NCBI RefSeq assembly: GCF_000413315.1
Contig: NZ_KE340297.1
Span: 1,200,736-1,264,735 of the forward strand
Length of the DNA: 64,000 nt
Direction of reading: 5' to 3'
DNA from: Propionibacterium sp. oral taxon 192 str. F0372
Lineage (GTDB): Bacteria > Actinomycetota > Actinomycetes > Propionibacteriales > Propionibacteriaceae
Shown here: piece by piece, positions 34,303 to 43,508 of the stretch
Position numbering within the stretch: the first letter of the stretch is position 1
How the letters are laid out: every line of letters starts with the position of its first letter
Made by a program: the position numbers and the translations under genes
The notes under the pieces: generated by a model
The model's database searches: none
What the model was told of the DNA's origin: nothing
What the model saw: only the letters and a program-made list of their open reading frames with translations

Positions 34303-36260
34303 GACAGTGCCTCCAGTTCCGGATGGGATGCATAGGAGTGGGTGGTTCCGGGGATGGTGCGCACTACCGGTTTGGTGTCGCGTCCGATCTCTGGATGCGA
34401 GGAACGTGGCGAGAATCGGTCACCGGCGACGAATTCACGCGGTGAGGGAACCACACCCGGAACCTGGTGCAGCCGCCCGGTGCCCGATTCGATGGACAGC
34501 ACCGCACCCAGCAGGCCGCGGGTGTACTCGTGGCGCGGATCGGTGAGGATGTCGGTGGTCGGGCCGGTCTCCACCACCTGACCGGCGTACATCACGGTGA
34601 TTCGGTGGGCCACCGAGGCCACCAGGGCCAGGTCGTGGGAGACGAACAACATGGCGAAGCCAAGCTTTTCACGCAGTTCGTTGAGCAGGTTCACCACCTG
34701 CTTTTGGACTGTGACGTCCAAGGCGGTGGTTGGCTCGTCGGCGATGACCAGTTTCGGGTTGCGGGTCAGGGCCATGGCGATGAGCACCCGCTGGCGCTGG
34801 CCACCGGACAACTCGTGCGGGTAGGACCTGAGCGTACGCACCGGGTCGAGACCCACCAACTCCAGCAGTTCTTCGGCGGTGCGCTGACCGCCACGCGAGG
34901 TGAGTTGCTTCATCTGGGCCCTGATCAGCATCGACGGGTTCAGTGAGGACAGCGCATCTTGATAGATCATGGCGATCTCATGGCCGCGCAGATCGTTGTG
35001 CTCCTTGGGCGACAGCCCCAGCAAATTCACTCCGTTGAACTCGATCTTCCCGGACAACTGGGCAGTCTTGGGCAGCAAACCCATCACCGCCATGGAGGTG
35101 ATCGACTTGCCGCATCCCGATTCGCCGACCAGTCCCATCGTCTCACCGGGGCGGATCATGAAGGATACGTCGTCGACCACGTTGACCTCGCCGTGGGCGT
35201 CGGGGAAGCGGATCGATAAGTTCTTCACATCCAGCAGCGGGGCCGCATCTTCGGTGTATACGAAACGGTCGGTGCGGGTCTGCTCGGCGGTGCGCAGCAT
35301 CTCCAGCCGGTCACCGAGGGAGACCATCTCGGCACTGGATGCGAGGACCGGGGATGTGCGGTGACTAGTGCTCTCGGCGGGGTCGTCCAGTTCCACCTTG
35401 CGACGCAACTTGGGAGAGACCATGGCGTCGGTCATGCCCTCGGACAGGATATTCAACGCCAAGGTGGTGACCAAGATGGCCAAGCCGGGGAAGAAGGTGG
35501 CCCACCACCCACCGTTGAGTAGCAGTTGTTTGCCATCGGCCAGCACATTGCCCCACGAAGGGTTGGGCGGCTTCACACCGGCATTGATGAACGACAACGA
35601 GGCCTCGAAGACGATCGCGTCAGCGACCAGTACGGTGGCGAAGACCAGTACCGGGGCGATGCAGTTGCGGGCGACATGCCGGATGAGGATCCAAGCGATG
35701 GGAGCTCCCATCACCCGCGAGGCCGAGACGTAGTCTTCACCGAACTGGGACAGCACATTGGCGCGCACCACGCGGGTTAGCTGCGGGGTGTAGAGGAAGG
35801 CGATGGCCAAGATCAGTACCGGTAGCGAGGAGCCCCACACGGCGACGAAGACTGCCGCCAGGGCAATGCCGGGGAAGGACATGATGATGTCCAGCACGCG
35901 CATCAGCACCTCGGAGAACCATTTGCCGCCGGTCGCGGCCAGCGAACCCAGCACCGAGGCCGCAGCCAGGGCCACCAGGGTGGCACTCAGGCCGATGATC
36001 AGCGAGGACCGGGCTCCGTATGCGACGCGGGCGAAGATGTCGCGGCCAATGTGGTCTGTGCCGAACCAGTGCTCGGCTCCCGGCCGGGTCATCGGGGTGC
36101 CCGAGGCCAGCGGATCGAAGGAGGAGATCCATGGAGCGAGGACGGCCATCAGCGCCACCAGCACCAGTACGCCCAGGGCGATTGCGGAACCGAGCGGCAG
36201 TTGCTTGAGACGCAGCCCCGGCTCGGAGAGTTTCTCGGTTAGTCCACGACGCATGATCAT
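34299..36260 (-). CDS. Sialic acid-type ABC importer, fused permease-ATPase
   Basis: A 653-residue natural fusion. Residues about 20-285 are a DppC/OppC-like permease with six helices and the EAA loop region (SRVMGAPIAWILIRHVARN). A 50-residue linker follows, and residues about 345-640 form a DppD-like ATPase (Walker A GESGCGKS near 377-385, signature LSGGQRQR, Walker B VIADEPTTALD). It pairs with the separate permease and ATPase genes on either side, giving the required two permease and two ATPase domains. Both ends overlap neighbours by 4 bases. The fusion is characteristic of Sat-type sialic acid importers, as far as I recall. Confidence 0.87.
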   Translation of the reverse strand: MIMRRGLTEKLSEPGLRLKQLPLGSAIALGVLVLVALMAVLAPWISSFDPLASGTPMTRPGAEHWFGTDHIGRDIFARVAYGARSSLIIGLSATLVALAAASVLGSLAATGGKWFSEVLMRVLDIIMSFPGIALAAVFVAVWGSSLPVLILAIAFLYTPQLTRVVRANVLSQFGEDYVSASRVMGAPIAWILIRHVARNCIAPVLVFATVLVADAIVFEASLSFINAGVKPPNPSWGNVLADGKQLLLNGGWWATFFPGLAILVTTLALNILSEGMTDAMVSPKLRRKVELDDPAESTSHRTSPVLASSAEMVSLGDRLEMLRTAEQTRTDRFVYTEDAAPLLDVKNLSIRFPDAHGEVNVVDDVSFMIRPGETMGLVGESGCGKSITSMAVMGLLPKTAQLSGKIEFNGVNLLGLSPKEHNDLRGHEIAMIYQDALSSLNPSMLIRAQMKQLTSRGGQRTAEELLELVGLDPVRTLRSYPHELSGGQRQRVLIAMALTRNPKLVIADEPTTALDVTVQKQVVNLLNELREKLGFAMLFVSHDLALVASVAHRITVMYAGQVVETGPTTDILTDPRHEYTRGLLGAVLSIESGTGRLHQVPGVVPSPREFVAGDRFSPRSSHPEIGRDTKPVVRTIPGTTHSYASHPELEALS

Positions 36261-37222
36261 ACCGTCCTGATTCGCGGGTTCACCAGGACATAGAGCACGT
36301 CCACGATGATGTTGACGACGATGAAGGCAATGGCCACGGTGAGGGTCACGCCCTGCACCAAGAAGACGTCGTTGCGGGTCACGCCGTCGAGGATCAACTG
36401 GCCCATTGCCTGGATGTTGAAGATGATCTCAATGATCACCGCGCCACCCATCAGGTAGCCGACACGCAGGCCGAGAACGGTGATCGGGGTGATCAAAGCA
36501 TTGCGCAGCACGTTACGGGCGACCACCACGTGTTTGGGAATCCCGGCGCCGATCGCGGTGCGCACATAGTCGCGGTCGAGTTCTTCGACCATTGAGGTGC
36601 GCACGACGCGGGTGAGCGATCCGGCTACCGGCACCGCCAAGGCCAGGGCCGGCAGCGAGATGTTGTTGGACCAGATTCCCGGGTCGTCGGCGAAGGGCAC
36701 CCACCGAGAGACGACCGCCGGGAATAATGCCGCGCCACCCGGCACATTGGCCAGCCATTGGATTAGCAGGATAGCCAGCCAGAATGATGGGGTGGCCAGG
36801 CAGGCGATGGATAGCACACGAATCACCTGGTCGACCCAGCGGTCCCGATACAGGGCGGCGAGCACCCCGAAGACCAGAGCCATCACCGCGGCGATGAGCA
36901 GGCCAATGAGGGTCAGCTGCAGAGTGATCGGGAAGGCCTTGGAGACGAATTCGGTAACCGGTACGTTCCCGGCCGAGGTGCCGAGGTCTCCATGGAGCAT
37001 CCCGCCCAGGAAGCGGATGTAGCGCACGAGCAGCGGGTCGTTGAGCCCGTGCTCCTCCCGGTATGCCTCAAGGGCCTCCGTCGATGCTGCCTCGCCGAGA
37101 GCCAACCGGGCAGGGTCGGCAGGGGAGAAAGACATCACAAAGAAGACCAAGAGGGTCACACCGAGCACCATGACCGGAAAGGCGACCAAGCGCCGTCCGA
37201 TCAGTCTCAGCAAAGTGGTCAC
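36257..37222 (-). CDS. Sialic acid-type ABC importer, permease (DppB-like)
   Basis: A 321-residue DppB/OppB-type permease with six helices. It has the typical N-terminus (RRLVAFPVMVLGVTLLVFFVM), DPLLVRYIRFLGGMLHGDLG near residues 71-90 and the EAA-type coupling loop DYVRTAIGAGIPKHVVVARNVLRNA. GTG 37222 is chosen because aggaga lies 8 bases upstream; the open frame extends to 37297, but that head is not membrane-protein-like. It overlaps the next gene by 4 bases. The 206 bp to the binding-protein gene contain nothing I can name. Confidence 0.88.
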   Translation of the reverse strand: MTTLLRLIGRRLVAFPVMVLGVTLLVFFVMSFSPADPARLALGEAASTEALEAYREEHGLNDPLLVRYIRFLGGMLHGDLGTSAGNVPVTEFVSKAFPITLQLTLIGLLIAAVMALVFGVLAALYRDRWVDQVIRVLSIACLATPSFWLAILLIQWLANVPGGAALFPAVVSRWVPFADDPGIWSNNISLPALALAVPVAGSLTRVVRTSMVEELDRDYVRTAIGAGIPKHVVVARNVLRNALITPITVLGLRVGYLMGGAVIIEIIFNIQAMGQLILDGVTRNDVFLVQGVTLTVAIAFIVVNIIVDVLYVLVNPRIRTV

Positions 37223-37428
37223 GAGGGGTTCTCCTTCGGTCCGGGTTGTCATCGTTGACAGTGGATTGGGAGTGCTCGCGGGGGTGATGTGCGCCACCCC
37301 CGCGAGGCGTTTTGCGGCTCATTCGTCGGCCGCCGGGACGTGGAATCCACGTCGTTCACGGGACCCGTTGCGGGCGGTCCACCCCGGTGGGACCGGCATC
37401 AGGCTTCGGTGCTGGTCCCGGGTGCGGA

Positions 37429-39051
37429 TCAGGCGAGGCTGGTGCCCACATCCACGAAGCTCAGGCCGGTCAGCGAGATCGGCTTGAAATTGACCAAGGT
37501 GCCGGCGTCCCAGGCGGTGGTCGACTTGCGGTGGAACAGCGGGTAGAGCGGCACATTGTCCGAGATGAAGTCGAACAGCTCACCCCAGATGCTCTTCTGC
37601 TCAGCGCCAGAGGCGGCAGCGCCCTTGTCGAGCAACTCTTGCACCTTGGTCCAGGAATCTTGGCCTTTCCAGTGCATCCGGGAATCGGTCCAGGTATCAC
37701 CGGAGTACCACCAGCGCATCAGCAGGTCGGGATCAGCGCCAAAGACCGAAGGATCGCCAGGGGCGATCACCGCATCGTAGGCTTCGGGTTTGCCGTCGAT
37801 CGCGTTGTAGACCGCGGCAGACTTGTCCTGGCTGAACTCGACGGTCAGCCCCGCGGCTTCCAGGCACTCCTTGATGATCGGGGTGGCCTTCTGCACCCAG
37901 CCGTGGTCGGTGCACAGCAGGCGGATCGAGGTGAGCCCTGTCTCGGCGAACAACGACTTGGCCTTGTCCAGATCGAAGGAGTAGACGGTAGAGGCCCTCT
38001 TGTACTCGGGATGGGATTCATGGAGGAAGGATGTGGCCGGTGAGGCATTGCCCAGGTAGGCGGTCTGGATGATCTTGTTCATGTCCAGGGCGTAGAGGAA
38101 GCCCTGACGGTTCTTGAGTTCGTTGAATGGTGCAGACCCGCAGTTGAACATCGCGAACAGCAGGGAGAAGCCCTGCACCGATTCGACGGTTGCCGAGGCC
38201 TTTAGGGTCTCGACCGACAAATCGGGAACCAAATCCATAACCTGCACGGCCTTCGAGGTCAGACCGTTGGTGCGGGTCGATTCGTCGGGCATGACCTTCC
38301 AGATCATCTTTGCGGCCTTAGCCGGGCGCTCGCCGGTGTAATCGGCATTGCGCTCGAAAACCAGTTGCTTCGAAGTGGCCGAGTTGTCGGTCATCTTCCA
38401 CGCGCCGGTACCTACGGGATTGGCGTCGAATGCCTTCGGGTCGGCCATCACGACGGCTTTGGGGACAATCTTGACAACTGCCAGCCGCTCCGCGATCAGG
38501 GAGAAGGCGTATTTCAGCTTGATCGTGACGGTGGTGGTGTCTTTGGCGGTCACCGATTCGATGAACGGGATGAAGGCGCGGTACAGGGACTTGTTGTCCG
38601 GGTTCATCACGCGCTCGAAAGAGAAGACGACGTCGTCGGCGGTGACGGCGGTTCCGTCGTGGAAGACCGCGCCTTCACGCAACGTGACCTCGTAGGTGGT
38701 GTCGTCGGCCTTGGTGGGCTCCCCATTGGCCAGCGCGGGGTAGACCTCGCGATTTCCTGAGGGAAGAATCTCGTAGAGACCCTCGAAGACGTGCCAGTTG
38801 GCCGCGATGGTCAGCGCCGAGGTGGTGGTCATCGGGTCGAAACCATTGGTGCCCAGTTCGTAAGAGATGGCTGCGGTGATGGTTCCCTCGGGGTTGGCCG
38901 ATGCTGCGCCAGCGGTTGCCCCCGCGGTGCCACCGTCCTGCTTACGGCCACAGGCCGACAGGGTTCCGGCCAGCGCCGATGCCGCGCCGATAGCCCCCAC
39001 GAGGCCCATGAATCCACGACGGGAAGTGTCGAGAGCCGGTTCGTTCTTCAT
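37429..39051 (-). CDS. Sialic acid-type ABC importer, solute-binding lipoprotein (family 5)
   Basis: A 540-residue extracytoplasmic binding protein of family 5 (peptide/nickel type). Its signal has a twin-arginine motif (TSRRGFMG) and a lipobox (LSAC, Cys about residue 34), so it is probably folded before Tat export and then lipid-anchored. Typical family stretches are present, such as VFEGLYEI and LREGAVFHDGTAVTADDVVFS. It is the first gene of the nan operon, after an operator-like region shared with the divergent GntR gene. Ligand: sialic acid by context. ATG 39051 has aggaga 6 bases upstream. Confidence 0.9.
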   Translation of the reverse strand: MKNEPALDTSRRGFMGLVGAIGAASALAGTLSACGRKQDGGTAGATAGAASANPEGTITAAISYELGTNGFDPMTTTSALTIAANWHVFEGLYEILPSGNREVYPALANGEPTKADDTTYEVTLREGAVFHDGTAVTADDVVFSFERVMNPDNKSLYRAFIPFIESVTAKDTTTVTIKLKYAFSLIAERLAVVKIVPKAVVMADPKAFDANPVGTGAWKMTDNSATSKQLVFERNADYTGERPAKAAKMIWKVMPDESTRTNGLTSKAVQVMDLVPDLSVETLKASATVESVQGFSLLFAMFNCGSAPFNELKNRQGFLYALDMNKIIQTAYLGNASPATSFLHESHPEYKRASTVYSFDLDKAKSLFAETGLTSIRLLCTDHGWVQKATPIIKECLEAAGLTVEFSQDKSAAVYNAIDGKPEAYDAVIAPGDPSVFGADPDLLMRWWYSGDTWTDSRMHWKGQDSWTKVQELLDKGAAASGAEQKSIWGELFDFISDNVPLYPLFHRKSTTAWDAGTLVNFKPISLTGLSFVDVGTSLA

Positions 39052-39064
39052 GAAAGTCTCCTAA

Positions 39065-39089
39065 ATGTCAGACGTCCGATGTCTGATAT
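39065..39089. promoter_or_regulatory. Twin GntR-type operator in the nan/nag divergent promoter
   Basis: Two copies of an 11-bp palindromic site of the type ATGTC-N-GAYRT lie at 39065-39075 and 39079-39089. They are arranged so that they also form a TCAGAC-N7-GTCTGA inverted repeat (39068-39086). FadR-subfamily GntR regulators commonly bind GTC-N-GAC-type cores. It sits 14 bp before the importer start and 41 bp before the regulator gene, so the regulator at 39130 probably controls both directions here. Confidence 0.6.
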
Positions 39090-39129
39090 GATGCGATTAT
39101 AAACACGTTGACCTCATGGGAGGCAAGCG

Positions 39130-39834
39130 ATGAAACAGGGACGTGATGCTGCACAGACCACCACATCAGCGATCAAGGACCTCATCTTGGCAAGGGGACT
39201 TCATCCAGGAGACCTGATACCGACGGAGGCCGAGCTCATGGAAGAGTTCGGTGTATCCCGGTCCAATGTCCGCGAGGCTGTGCGTACCCTGGTGGCGCTT
39301 GACATCCTTTGTGTACGGCACGGTACGGGAACATTCGTGGGCGATCTGTCGATGCGTCCCCTGGTCGATGCCATGGTCTTCCGCGGCATCATGCAGCGTG
39401 GCTCCGACGCCGGGCTGCTCGAGGAAATCGTCGAGGTGCGCAGGGGGCTCGACCTGTCTTTGGGTGCCCGTATCGTCGAGCGATTGACCGGGACAGATGC
39501 GGTCGAACTGCAAGAGTGCGTCGAGGAGATCAATGCTTGCGCCAGACGTGGCGAGAATTTTGCCGATGCCGACCGTCGTTTCCACCTGCTGCTGGCAAGG
39601 GAACTCGGCAACAATGTCTACTCCCAGCTGGTGACCGCTTTCTGGGACATTCACACGGCCATCGGGGCGAGGTTCCCCAAGGCAGGCCGGGAAGAAATCA
39701 AAGCCACCGCGGATGCCCACGAACGGATGCTGGAATCCGCCGTCGCCGGTAATCTGGATGCATATCTGGAGGCCGTGAGGGCTCACTACGACCCCATCCT
39801 GCATGTGCTGGCCGGTTGTCGTGAGGCTTCCTGA
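39130..39834 (+). CDS. GntR-family (FadR/FCD) regulator, probable nan/nag regulator
   Basis: A 234-residue regulator. The N-terminal winged helix (about 10-75) has PTEAELMEEFGVSRSNVREAVRTL, the GntR recognition helix, then HGTGTFVGD. A C-terminal all-helical FCD domain (about 95-230) has metal/effector-binding residues expected in DADRRFHLLLA (Asp and His near 156-160) and a later His (ADAHERML). The effector is probably a sialic acid catabolite, by position between the importer/nanAKE operon and nagBA. It was named NanR in other genera, but I leave the symbol out because NanR families differ. Confidence 0.87.
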   Translation: MKQGRDAAQTTTSAIKDLILARGLHPGDLIPTEAELMEEFGVSRSNVREAVRTLVALDILCVRHGTGTFVGDLSMRPLVDAMVFRGIMQRGSDAGLLEEIVEVRRGLDLSLGARIVERLTGTDAVELQECVEEINACARRGENFADADRRFHLLLARELGNNVYSQLVTAFWDIHTAIGARFPKAGREEIKATADAHERMLESAVAGNLDAYLEAVRAHYDPILHVLAGCREAS

Positions 39835-39929
39835 GGTAGTGAGTGGGCATCATCGGTCCAGAGAATTTGTGACTCAATTGTGATCGCCTCGACGTATTGC
39901 GCCGAGGCGCTGGAATGCTGGAGAGGTTC

Positions 39930-40715
39930 ATGGAAGTCGTGATCTGCAAGGACGCCGCTCAAGTTGGCGCCGTCGCCGCAGCAAAGGTGGCCCAGGTGGC
40001 CCGTCGGGTTGGGCCTTCGGTGGTGCTGGGGGTCGCCACCGGTTCCTCCCCGCTCGCCCTTTATTCGGAACTTGCCGCCCTGGTTGCTGCAGGCAGCATC
40101 GATCTTTCGCATGCCTCGGCTTTCGCCCTCGACGAGTATGTCGGGTTACCTCAAGGGCATCCGGAATCTTATGCGGAGGTGATCCGGCGCACCGTTACTG
40201 AACCGCTGGGGCTGGATCCCTCGCGGGTGCACGTGCCCGACGGTTTCGCCGACGACTTGGCCTTGGCCGCCGAACAGTACGAGGCAGCGATCGCCGCTGC
40301 GGGTGGCGTCGATGTGCAGATCCTGGGCATCGGGGCGAACGGCCACATCGGTTTCAACGAGCCGACCTCCTCGTTGTCGTCGCGGACCAGGATCAAGATT
40401 TTGACCCCTAGAACGCGCGCCGACAATGCGCGATTCTTTGATTCCCCCGAGCAGGTGCCCATCCACTGTCTGACCCAGGGGCTTGGGACCATTCTCGACG
40501 CCCGCGAGGTGGTGCTGGTGGCTAATGGGCAGAGCAAGGCTGATGCGGTACGGGCCGCTGTCGAGGGACCGCTCACCGCGATGGTGCCTGCCTCGGTGCT
40601 GCAACTGCACCGGTTCGCGACCGTCGTCGTCGATGAGGCCGCCGCCGCTGGATTGACCACTGGGGATTTCCACGCCTTCATCCGCGACAATAAGCCCGAA
40701 TGGCAGCGATACTGA
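39930..40715 (+). CDS. nagB: NagB: glucosamine-6-phosphate deaminase
   Basis: A 261-residue deaminase/isomerase that converts glucosamine-6-P to fructose-6-P and ammonia. Visible motifs are VLGVATGSSPLALY near residues 32-45, FALDEYVGLP near 62-71 (catalytic Asp), and ILGIGANGHIGFNEP near 131-145 (His of the catalytic site). ATG 39930 has ggagagg 4-10 bases upstream, so I do not use the longer frame from 39897. It is followed 29 bp later by nagA in the same direction. Confidence 0.94.
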   Translation: MEVVICKDAAQVGAVAAAKVAQVARRVGPSVVLGVATGSSPLALYSELAALVAAGSIDLSHASAFALDEYVGLPQGHPESYAEVIRRTVTEPLGLDPSRVHVPDGFADDLALAAEQYEAAIAAAGGVDVQILGIGANGHIGFNEPTSSLSSRTRIKILTPRTRADNARFFDSPEQVPIHCLTQGLGTILDAREVVLVANGQSKADAVRAAVEGPLTAMVPASVLQLHRFATVVVDEAAAAGLTTGDFHAFIRDNKPEWQRY

Positions 40716-40744
40716 AGAACGGTTATGAGCACTGAAGGGCGGCC

Positions 40745-41848
40745 ATGAGGATTCGCGCAGCGCGGGTGTTCACCGGGGAGCAGATGCTGGCCGACGCGGT
40801 GGTCGTCGTCGCAGGGGAGCACATCGTCTCGGTGGACGCCGCAGGGGATGGTGGTGTAGTTGATCTTGACCTGGGGCAAGTGACCCTGGCTCCCGGTCTG
40901 GTCGACACCCACAATCATGGCGGGGGTGGAGTCGCCTTCACCGAGGATCCTCTGGTTGCCGCCCGGCTGCACCGCAGTCATGGCACGACGACGATGATCG
41001 CGTCCACCGTCACCCAGTCATTGGCCGATTTGCGGGCACAGATCGAGATGCTCGCCGGTTTCGTCGAGAGCGGTGAGCTGGCTGGCATCCATCTGGAGGG
41101 GCCGTGGCTCGCGCCCGAATACAAAGGTGCCCATCCCGTCGAACGGCTGCGTGATCCACTGCCCGGAGAAGTGGCCGGGATTCTGGATGCCGGACGGGGT
41201 GCGGTGCGGATGGTCACCATCGCGGCCGAGAGGCCGGGAGCCATGGAGTCGATCGGTTTGATGGCTTCGCGTGGGGTGATGCCCGCGCTGGGGCACACCA
41301 ACTGCGATTATGAGCAGGCCATCAAGGCGATTGGGGCGGGGGTGCGTGGAGCCACCCACCTGTTCAACGCTATGCCGGGGCTGCATCATCGCAGGCCAGG
41401 ACCTGTGCTGGCCCTGCTCAACGACGACCGGGTGTGGTGCGAACTCATCGTCGACGGGGTGCACCTGCGCCCGGAGTTGGCCGGGTGGGTGATGGGCGCC
41501 AAGCAGCGGGTGGTGTTGGTCACCGATGCGATGGCCGCCGCGGGCTGTGACGACGGGTCTTATGTACTCGGCGATCTGCCCGTCGAGGTGGTGGACGGGA
41601 TCGCCCACATCGCAGGGACCAACACCATCGCTGGATCTACCCTCACCCTGTCGCGGGCAGTACAGGTGGCGATCGGCGCCAAGGTGAGCCCCGAGGTCGC
41701 GCTGCGCGCCGCCACTGCGAACCCTGCCGACTACCTTGGGCTGGAGGGGGTGGGGCGTCTGCTTCCGGGCCACTGGGCCGATCTCGTCGTCTTCGATGCT
41801 GACTGGAGCGTCAACCGGGTGATGTACCGAGGTTCCTTCCTTCCCTAA
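40745..41848 (+). CDS. nagA: NagA: N-acetylglucosamine-6-phosphate deacetylase
   Basis: A 367-residue amidohydrolase that removes acetate from GlcNAc-6-P, the product of NanE. It has the metal motif DTHNHGGGG near residues 54-62, HLEGPWL near 115-121, PALGHTNCDY near 180-189 with metal-binding His, THLFNAM near 203-209 and VTDAMAAAG near 259-267 with the catalytic Asp. With nagB it completes conversion of sialic acid to fructose-6-P. Its start has gaaggg upstream. Confidence 0.94.
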   Translation: MRIRAARVFTGEQMLADAVVVVAGEHIVSVDAAGDGGVVDLDLGQVTLAPGLVDTHNHGGGGVAFTEDPLVAARLHRSHGTTTMIASTVTQSLADLRAQIEMLAGFVESGELAGIHLEGPWLAPEYKGAHPVERLRDPLPGEVAGILDAGRGAVRMVTIAAERPGAMESIGLMASRGVMPALGHTNCDYEQAIKAIGAGVRGATHLFNAMPGLHHRRPGPVLALLNDDRVWCELIVDGVHLRPELAGWVMGAKQRVVLVTDAMAAAGCDDGSYVLGDLPVEVVDGIAHIAGTNTIAGSTLTLSRAVQVAIGAKVSPEVALRAATANPADYLGLEGVGRLLPGHWADLVVFDADWSVNRVMYRGSFLP

Positions 41849-41950
41849 TTCGTGACCGCTGGCTGCTCGGCACTGATTCCGTGGATCACGGTGCGGTGGA
41901 ATTTGGCGGTGGTCAGTATCCCATCATTTGGCGAGTAGCCTTCTGGGGTG

Positions 41951-42154
41951 ATGTGGGCTTGGCTGGCAATGATCGCCGCCGCCCTCGGATTGTTCACGCC
42001 TCGGGTGGTGGGCACCGCCGCGATGCTGCTGCCCGTGGTGCTCGTCGGTACCTGGCTCGGAACGCTGGTCGTCAAGCACGTCGCTCAGCGCACCTTCGAC
42101 ATCGCGACGTTGATCACCTCAATGCTGGCTGCCGGTGCATTGGTGGTGATCTGA
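41951..42154 (+). CDS. Small two-helix membrane protein
   Basis: A 67-residue protein with two hydrophobic helices (about 1-15 and 20-40, with a third weak one at the C-terminus) and a short basic loop. ATG 41951 is preceded by gggg. The codon choice is GC-rich at third positions like its neighbours, which supports coding. No family is recognised. Nothing in the 100 bp after nagA suggests a shared transcript. Confidence 0.5.
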   Translation: MWAWLAMIAAALGLFTPRVVGTAAMLLPVVLVGTWLGTLVVKHVAQRTFDIATLITSMLAAGALVVI

Positions 42155-42294
42155 GGGCACCAGTGACGGATCGCTTTTTCTCTTTCCTCATAACGCTGGA
42201 ATAGTTCTTGGCAACCTTCCCGGAAGAGCGGACAACGTGGCAAGTCGCGGAAGGTGGACAATGGAGCAAGTCTGACGACGCACAGGAGAATCAA

Positions 42295-42744
42295 GTGACC
42301 TCAGCCGAAGAACCACAGATCGTCCCCTCGGGGCTCATCGACGACATCAGGGCCGCCGATGCCGCAGGGTTACGTCGCATCGCGGTTGCCGCGGCTCGTG
42401 AGGCCCTCAAGTGGACTGGCGGAGAGGACATCACGGCTAATGCGCTCATCGATGTCGTGGAGGATGGCCTGTACGGACCATCGAACGAACGCGACATGCT
42501 TCAGGTGCTGACCGTCGAGACCGATGAGCGGTACTGGGCTGCTGTGGATGCGGCAGAAGCCGCCGGTGACCAGGATGCGCTGGAAGCCGCGACCAAGATC
42601 TTCTGCCGTGCCCGTGCCTTCCTATCGTGCTGGTATGCGGCCGATCCCGACGGGCTGAAGGCTGCCATGGAATCGGTCTATGAGGCGATCACCGCGACGA
42701 ATAACGCCAAGCTCATTGCCCGGGCCGTTCACCGGGTCATCTGA
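42295..42744 (+). CDS. Conserved-looking hypothetical acidic protein
   Basis: A 149-residue soluble, acidic, helix-rich protein with no recognised domain. GTG 42295 is preceded by aggag 6-10 bases upstream; the frame is open to 42208 but without a start that has a ribosome-binding site. Trp/Tyr residues in RAFLSCWYAADP near 113-124 and a helical C-terminus (AKLIARAVHRVI) suggest a compact helical fold. It stands alone between a small membrane protein and a convergent Nudix gene. Confidence 0.6.
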   Translation: MTSAEEPQIVPSGLIDDIRAADAAGLRRIAVAAAREALKWTGGEDITANALIDVVEDGLYGPSNERDMLQVLTVETDERYWAAVDAAEAAGDQDALEAATKIFCRARAFLSCWYAADPDGLKAAMESVYEAITATNNAKLIARAVHRVI

Positions 42745-42846
42745 GTTCACCCCACGGGTGAACTGGGGTGCAATCATCGCAGGCCGATGGAATCGACGCG
42801 AGGTGCCGAAGCTCGGGTGCCCGGCTGGATTACCGCAAAGTCTTGC

Positions 42847-43230
42847 TCATTGGGCAGTGAGCAGCGGGAACACGAGATCGGTGTTGAGCGGTGCCTGGCC
42901 GGGGCCCGGATCGGTGGGATCGACCCAGCGCATCTCGGCGATCTCGGCACGTACCCGGGGCGTGATCCGCTGACCGGAGACGAAGACGTGAGCGAGCAAT
43001 GGGACACCCTCGTTGACAGCGGTGGATTCAAAGGTTCCCAGCTGGGTAAGGCACCCGGGATCCAGATCGACCCCGAGTTCCTCGCCGACCTCCCGGACCA
43101 CGCAGTCCAGCGGGGTCTCCCCGCTTTTTGGTTTGCCACCCACGAGCATCCATCCCCGGGTCCCGTGTTTGCGCACGGTCAGCACCCGGTGGTCATCGTC
43201 GAACAGACAGACGGCTGAGACCTCAATCAC
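42847..43230 (-). CDS. Nudix hydrolase
   Basis: A 127-residue single-domain Nudix protein. The Nudix box GX5EX7REUXEEXGU is complete (GKPKSGETPLDCVVREVGEELGV, about residues 32-54), with the metal-binding Glu pair. Such small Nudix proteins (MutT-like, often called (d)NTP or 8-oxo-dGTP diphosphatases) hydrolyse nucleoside diphosphate derivatives; the substrate cannot be told. It is monocistronic and faces the hypothetical gene before it. Confidence 0.9.
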   Translation of the reverse strand: MIEVSAVCLFDDDHRVLTVRKHGTRGWMLVGGKPKSGETPLDCVVREVGEELGVDLDPGCLTQLGTFESTAVNEGVPLLAHVFVSGQRITPRVRAEIAEMRWVDPTDPGPGQAPLNTDLVFPLLTAQ

Positions 43231-43469
43231 GCCCTAAGGGTAGTCCTCGGTGTATTCCCCCCGGGGTTTTCTCAGGGCCCCGCTGAGAAAGAGTTGAGAG
43301 CTGAGCGCGCCTCTTGCCTGCTGAAGATGCCCGTCCGCAGCGTTCCCGAGTGCCCTCGACGACCCGGATGAACCGCTGTGGCGAGGATCGATGGAAATGT
43401 TGGCAACGTTCGTAACGATTCATTTGTGAACCCTTGGGAAACCTCTTATGATTTTCTCAGGTTGAAGGC

Positions 43470-43486
43470 GGGAGCCGGGGGCTCCC
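43470..43486 (+). promoter_or_regulatory. Short hairpin in the leader of the NlpC/P60-like gene
   Basis: GGGAGCC (43470-43476) and GGCTCCC (43480-43486) form a tight 7-base stem 22 bases before the start codon. It could influence translation of the cell-wall hydrolase gene. Its leader (43231-43508) is about 280 bp with an AT-rich patch near 43410-43460, but I could not match it to a known riboswitch. Confidence 0.35.
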
Positions 43487-43508
43487 CTGGAAAGCATGGG
43501 GTTGATGG

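Noticed and set aside
43231-43508. c-di-AMP (ydaO-type) riboswitch before the NlpC/P60-like gene
   Set aside because: Such riboswitches often precede cell-wall hydrolase genes in actinobacteria, but I could not align the conserved blocks in order; only a short hairpin is clear.
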